From Komagataeibacter swingsii (GTDB taxonomy: Bacteria; Pseudomonadota; Alphaproteobacteria; Acetobacterales; Acetobacteraceae): a stretch of 40,922 nucleotides of DNA. The notes under the pieces were generated by a model. It saw only the letters and a list, made by a program, of their open reading frames with translations, was not told the origin of the DNA and did not search any database. Every line of letters begins with the position of its first letter. The stretch's first letter is position 1. The DNA lies in the NCBI RefSeq assembly GCF_003207895.1, contig NZ_NKUB01000021.1, positions 1-40,922 of the forward strand. The letters are read 5' to 3'. Both the position numbers and the translations under genes were made by a program. Of the stretch, positions 39,001 through 40,922 are shown in pieces.

Positions 39001-39444
39001 TTCAATCCGTCGTGTGGACAGCATCACATGGGCATGGGGCTTCACCTGCCCGTCTTCGCCAATATCCCAATGCACATTGAGATCGGCCACCATGCCGCGT
39101 TCCACGAACTGCTCCCGCACAAAATCCCGTGCCAGCGCGATCCCCTGCGCCTGGGTCATTTCGCGCGGGATTGAAAACTCCACCTCGCGGGCAAGCTGGG
39201 CATCCTTGCGCTTCTCGATCGCCTCGACCTCGTTCCATAGGGTCGCACGATCGAGAAACCGTTCCGGCGCGCCATCGGGCAGCAGGATCTCGGAATGCAC
39301 CATGCCGCTCTTGTTGGAAAAGTCATGGTCGCGATCCAGCCGCAAATCATGCAGGCGGGACGCTGCACGATAAGCCGCCGCCGCCACGGCGCTCCGGCCG
39401 GTGGCGCGGCTGATGACCTTCGCATGCAGGTGATAGATCGCCAT
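36067..39444 (-). CDS. traA: Relaxase-helicase of the MobA/TraA (Ti-type) family
   Basis: 1,125 residues from MAIYHLHAKVISRATGRSAV. The N-terminal relaxase domain contains AAAYRAASRL and the metal-binding PHAHVML near 137-143. The C-terminal RecD-like helicase shows Walker A VGYAGTGKST, VLVVDEAGMVGSRQM, LVGDPEQLQAIE, HKSQGVTVDRAHV and YVALSRHRESVSV. It would nick oriT at 39468-39503, stay bound to the 5' end and unwind. Between about residues 148 and 235 the translation turns Gly/Pro/Arg-rich and unlike relaxases; there another frame encodes a small protein (38760-38978), so this stretch looks inserted. A shorter helicase-only form cannot be excluded. No mating-pair genes are present. Confidence 0.9.
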   Translation of the reverse strand: MAIYHLHAKVISRATGRSAVAAAAYRAASRLHDLRLDRDHDFSNKSGMVHSEILLPDGAPERFLDRATLWNEVEAIEKRKDAQLAREVEFSIPREMTQAQGIALARDFVREQFVERGMVADLNVHWDIGEDGQVKPHAHVMLSTRRIEVRTGEAVHGRRDGIPHPERGGRGTYDLAPDPGPDGAERGGRSAQVHDPFADGNSGDAARHPAEALDAGEALAAAGRTARLITAARLRHEGLGLAQDQPSIGFGAKERSWNDRDLLLTWRERWASFANERLAELDLDVRIDHRSFAEQGIDLEPQNKIGPAGMRREERGEDAQRVADHLEIARRNGERLLAEPHVALEALTRQQSTFTRQDMARFVDRHTADAEQFSAVMIRVEAYPELVALGKDGHGRERFSTREMIGVEQRLEEASLAMGQSQGHAVPLAVRRAAMARDGLGDEQALAVGEVTKSRDLSVVVGYAGTGKSTMLGVARAAWEEAGYRVRGAALSGIAAEGLEAGSGIESRTLASLERAWERGFDLLERGDVLVVDEAGMVGSRQMERVLSAARGAGAKVVLVGDPEQLQAIEAGGAFRAVAERVGSVEITAVRRQREDWQQAATKELATGRTDRALERYEAAGLVRGHDTLEEARAGVVAGWDEARQAAPEDSQIMLAHRRVDVRALNEAAREIRREAGELGDDVLVPTAQGERVFADGERVYFLRNDRELGVKNGTLGTVRGITGSAEAGDLVLSVQLDGPGGTGGGRVVSVSVADYDALDHGYAATIHKSQGVTVDRAHVLATGSMDRHGAYVALSRHRESVSVHWGQDDVGDRDGLVRRLSRERLKDTTLDYPQVRDRDAGFARRRGLHVPESEIVVGREKVASGPQKDRQSEAVRTPDPAPAQRKRGMFDGLDLSVRGRSRAAEKDVSAGMDAGAGKGESGVGREAPASPFAGLRLPRVQRAQVPAGLGGFVPGGDPLHQAVEQYARAVRDIGRMVEQDLPVLEHQKKAWLDASTALERLRPGAVIALETAVKHEPEIRQALYGLEGPARARRLVEGLEHEDKVRKSPELRAARFVKAWDGLSREQQSVALRELKRDAPLESLLRQKGHELGVRKGSTLDQGLQPQRTRSLSRSRGRDMDMGM
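38760..38978 (-). CDS. Small coiled-coil protein nested inside the relaxase gene
   Basis: 72 residues from an ATG preceded by an excellent ribosome site (GGGGAGG, 6 bases spacing): MEDETESRILNEAAGAHTTS, then a long amphipathic helix with RLLTEIRETQRGILLKLSTL and EKRLQRLEERR. The heptad pattern and charge balance look like a genuine protein, while the overlapping traA frame in this interval does not. It lies wholly within traA, same strand, in another frame. It may be a small mobilization accessory protein made from the traA message. An upstream ATG at 39005 is possible but lacks such a site. Confidence 0.6.
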   Translation of the reverse strand: MEDETESRILNEAAGAHTTSRRILDLMEQKGEDDPLKFMIRLLTEIRETQRGILLKLSTLEKRLQRLEERRD

Positions 39445-39467
39445 GAGCACGATCCTATCACACCACT

Positions 39468-39503
39468 TAAGCGCACGTCACGAAGTGACGTATAAGCGCG
39501 CAC
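39468..39503. other. Origin of transfer (oriT)
   Basis: Between divergent traA and traC: a hairpin ACGTCAC-GAA-GTGACGT (39475-39491) followed at once by ATAAGCGCGCAC. A related TAAGCGCAC precedes it at 39468. An inverted repeat followed by TA-A-x-x-GCGC is the nic-region style of RSF1010/Ti-type oriTs. The nick is expected in the ATAAGCGCGC part. Confidence 0.75.
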
Positions 39504-39606
39504 TCACATTTTACTGCACCATAAAGATTGATTACTCTGGATGAGTGACGCGGTTCTCGCCTGTGTGGTAGAGTATGGCACAGACCAGCAGGACAGGGGA
39601 CCGGAA

Positions 39607-39900
39607 ATGCGCAGGCCACGGGACATTGATGCGGAACTGAAGGCGCTTCAGGAAAAGGCGAAGCAGCTCAAGGTGCAACGGACCATCCAGCTCGGCGAAC
39701 TGGTCGAGGCGACGGGAGCCGATACCCTGTCGATCGAGGCGCTGGCCGGGGTGCTGCTTGCGGCTGTCGAACAGGCGGACGGCAAACCCGAAGCCGTTGC
39801 GAGGTGGACCGAACGGGGGACGGCGTTCTTTCAGGCCGGCGCGAAAAAGGGCGGCCGGAAAGGAACCGGACACGATCAGAACGGATCTGCTGGCGCTTGA
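39607..39900 (+). CDS. traC: Conjugal transfer protein TraC
   Basis: 97 residues: MRRPRDIDAELKALQEKAKQ, then LKVQRTIQLGELVEATGADT, LSIEALAGVLLAAVEQADGK and TERGTAFFQAGAKKGG. This fits the small TraC accessory proteins encoded divergently from traA in Ti-type mobilization regions. They help form the relaxosome. AGGGGA precedes the ATG at 39607; the longer frame from 39541 runs through the promoter/oriT side and is less likely. Confidence 0.85.
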   Translation: MRRPRDIDAELKALQEKAKQLKVQRTIQLGELVEATGADTLSIEALAGVLLAAVEQADGKPEAVARWTERGTAFFQAGAKKGGRKGTGHDQNGSAGA

Positions 39901-39964
39901 AAGACGGATCAGGAAGCAGGCGGCCCTGATCCATCGCCATCAGGCACGAAAGGCACGCACCGAC

Positions 39965-40204
39965 ATGCGCGACTGGGCGAAGGCACGACGGGAACGCACC
40001 CATCACCTGATCGAACTGGGCGGCCTGGTCCAGAAGGCGGGACTGGTCGATCTGACCGATGATGACCGCGCCACCCTGCTCGGGGCGTTCCTGGACATTG
40101 CGGGGCAGCTTCGGGAGGGCAGGAATACCGCGTCAGGCGAACTGAAAACACGCTGGAGGCGTGCGGGGCTTCATGCCTTCGACAGCGACCGGGAACAGGA
40201 CTGA
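39965..40204 (+). CDS. traD: Conjugal transfer protein TraD
   Basis: Conserved TraD features are ARRERTHHLIELGGLVQKAG, then LVDLTDDDRATLLGAFLDIA and TRWRRAGLHAFD. I give the first in-frame ATG past traC, which yields 79 residues. The coding look extends upstream (RTDLLALERRIRKQAALIHR from about 39878), where no standard start codon exists; the original start may have been lost or may be non-standard (ACG/ATC at 39872-39880). It follows traC and probably belongs to the relaxosome. A broken second copy lies at 412-636. Confidence 0.75.
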   Translation: MRDWAKARRERTHHLIELGGLVQKAGLVDLTDDDRATLLGAFLDIAGQLREGRNTASGELKTRWRRAGLHAFDSDREQD

Positions 40205-40220
40205 CGACGAAACACGATCA
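40052..40220 (+). repeat. Diverged duplicate of the traD-end/mucR-start junction, copy A
   Basis: Partner of 460-662. After the traD stop the sequence GACGAAACACGATCA still resembles the first codons of mucR, read TDDETRS, although no mucR follows here. The cargo genes (40283-408) begin shortly after. About 60 bases then show nothing clear before the acetyltransferase. Confidence 0.6.
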
Positions 40221-40282
40221 CCTGATCTGTCCGCTATCGAATGCAAACGAAACCCTGAACCAGAACGGGAGAACCGAGGCCC

Positions 40283-40894
40283 ATGTATTACGGCAAGAAC
40301 GCCTTTTCTCTGCTCCTACGTTACACTCTTGCCCATGAGATCGAAGAGTGGGGCTGGGACATCGGCGACCATACATATGGCGCCAAGGGTTCTCCCATCA
40401 TCATAGAAGCTGAATATGCCGGCCTGAAGATCGGAAAATACTGCTCGATCGCCCGCGAGGTGCTGATGATCCTGGGCAATCACCGACCGGACACGATCAC
40501 CACCTACCCGTTCAAGAACCAGTGCAATTTCTGGCCCGAAGCGGCGGATGCAACCGATGACCATTCCACCAAGGGGGATATCGTCATTGGCAACGACGTC
40601 TGGATCGGCGCGCGGGCCAACATCATGTCGGGTGTCACCATAGGATCAGGCGCGATCATCGCCACGGCGGCCGTGGTGACCCGGGACGTGCCGCCATATG
40701 CCATCGTGGGCGGCAACCCGGCCCGGGTCATCAAATACCGCTTCCCCGAAAAGACCATCGGGCGTCTGCTTGCAGTCGCCTGGTGGGACTGGCCTGAAGC
40801 ATTGATACGAGAACGGATGCCCCTCCTGATGAGCGACGATATCGACGCTTTCCTGCGCGCTTTTGAAAAAGGACCCGCACAGGAAAAATCATGA
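40283..40894 (+). CDS. CatB-related xenobiotic/streptogramin-type O-acetyltransferase
   Basis: 203 residues of the left-handed beta-helix acetyltransferases. Visible are the CatB/Vat N-terminal start ([20 protein letters not shown]), [11 protein letters not shown], the catalytic His67 in [14 protein letters not shown], and the hexapeptide repeats [20 protein letters not shown] with [20 protein letters not shown] and [15 protein letters not shown]. Such enzymes move acetyl from acetyl-CoA to hydroxyls of drugs or sugars; the substrate here is unknown and resistance cannot be assumed. GAGG lies just before the ATG. It overlaps the secreted-protein gene across the circle junction. Part of a cargo pair flanked by duplicated traD/mucR sequence. 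Confidence 0.9.
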   Translation: MYYGKNAFSLLLRYTLAHEIEEWGWDIGDHTYGAKGSPIIIEAEYAGLKIGKYCSIAREVLMILGNHRPDTITTYPFKNQCNFWPEAADATDDHSTKGDIVIGNDVWIGARANIMSGVTIGSGAIIATAAVVTRDVPPYAIVGGNPARVIKYRFPEKTIGRLLAVAWWDWPEALIRERMPLLMSDDIDAFLRAFEKGPAQEKS

Positions 40895-40922
40895 TGCAAA
40901 AACTGTTTTTGCTCCTTGTTGT
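40822..40922. repeat. Terminal direct repeat, right copy (circular overlap)
   Basis: Exact copy of 1-101. Joining the two gives a circle of 40,821 bp and makes the acetyltransferase and secreted-protein genes contiguous. Confidence 0.95.

Noticed and set aside
36351-39174. Several long open frames opposite the relaxase
   Set aside because: Antisense shadows rich in Arg/Pro/His without start signals.
40283-40894. Proven antibiotic-resistance gene
   Set aside because: The fold and catalytic His support an acetyltransferase, but the substrate of this family varies and cannot be read from the sequence.
1-40922. tRNA, rRNA or insertion-sequence transposase genes
   Set aside because: No transposase domain, no tRNA-like cloverleaf and no rRNA sequence were recognised on either strand.

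Overview
The first 101 bases of this window (1-101) are identical to the last 101 (40822-40922). The window is therefore best read as a complete circular plasmid of 40,821 bp with an assembly overlap at its ends. Gene content and codon style suggest an acetic acid bacterium (Acetobacteraceae, Komagataeibacter/Gluconacetobacter-like): an RPA-type RepA with a ParA/RHH partition pair, a MobA/TraA relaxase with TraC and TraD, a MucR-type regulator and many small stability modules. No species was confirmed by a search. No type IV secretion or coupling-protein genes are visible, so the plasmid looks mobilizable rather than self-transmissible.

Layout. 40283-1341: an acetyltransferase and a small secreted protein lie between two diverged copies of the traD/mucR junction, followed by mucR and a small gene. 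1708-4451: an unknown gene, a strong hairpin terminator and a phospholipase D/P-loop ATPase fusion. 4496-10389: a block of addiction modules, some intact (phd-vapC, mazEF, hicBA) and some decayed (hicA with a lost catalytic His, fitAB with a cut-off toxin), plus an HTH pair, a DUF2442 protein and a TonB-C-like secreted protein. 10700-13240: replication and partition region with a hairpin array, AT-rich stretch, five iterons, a DnaA box, repA, an RHH gene, parA and a putative parS. 13518-15331: PIN/RHH addiction pair, tyrosine recombinase and WGR protein. 15609-18709: two different Fic-domain proteins. 19087-19468: AT-rich, frameshifted membrane gene.

19798-32746 (minus strand) is a 13-kb two-partner secretion operon: an IalB-like periplasmic protein, a TpsB/FhaC transporter, a 2,977-residue FhaB/CdiA-like exoprotein, and a tandemly duplicated module made of the exoprotein C-terminus plus a lipoprotein. 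The layout resembles the orphan toxin/immunity arrays behind contact-dependent inhibition loci, but I see no VENN-type junction and no known toxin domain. 33135-36014 holds a second phd-vapC, an Rrf2/NsrR-like regulator, a DUF6118 protein and yefM-yoeB. 36067-40204 is the mobilization region: a TraA relaxase-helicase containing a small nested gene, an oriT-like hairpin, then traC and traD.

The plasmid appears to be kept by partition plus at least six plausible toxin-antitoxin pairs and two Fic proteins, and to carry surface (TPS) and possibly defence (PLD-ATPase) cargo. The strongest candidates for something undescribed are the PLD-ATPase fusion, the exoprotein-CT/lipoprotein module, the gene nested in the relaxase, and the array of three-base-loop hairpins beside the origin.
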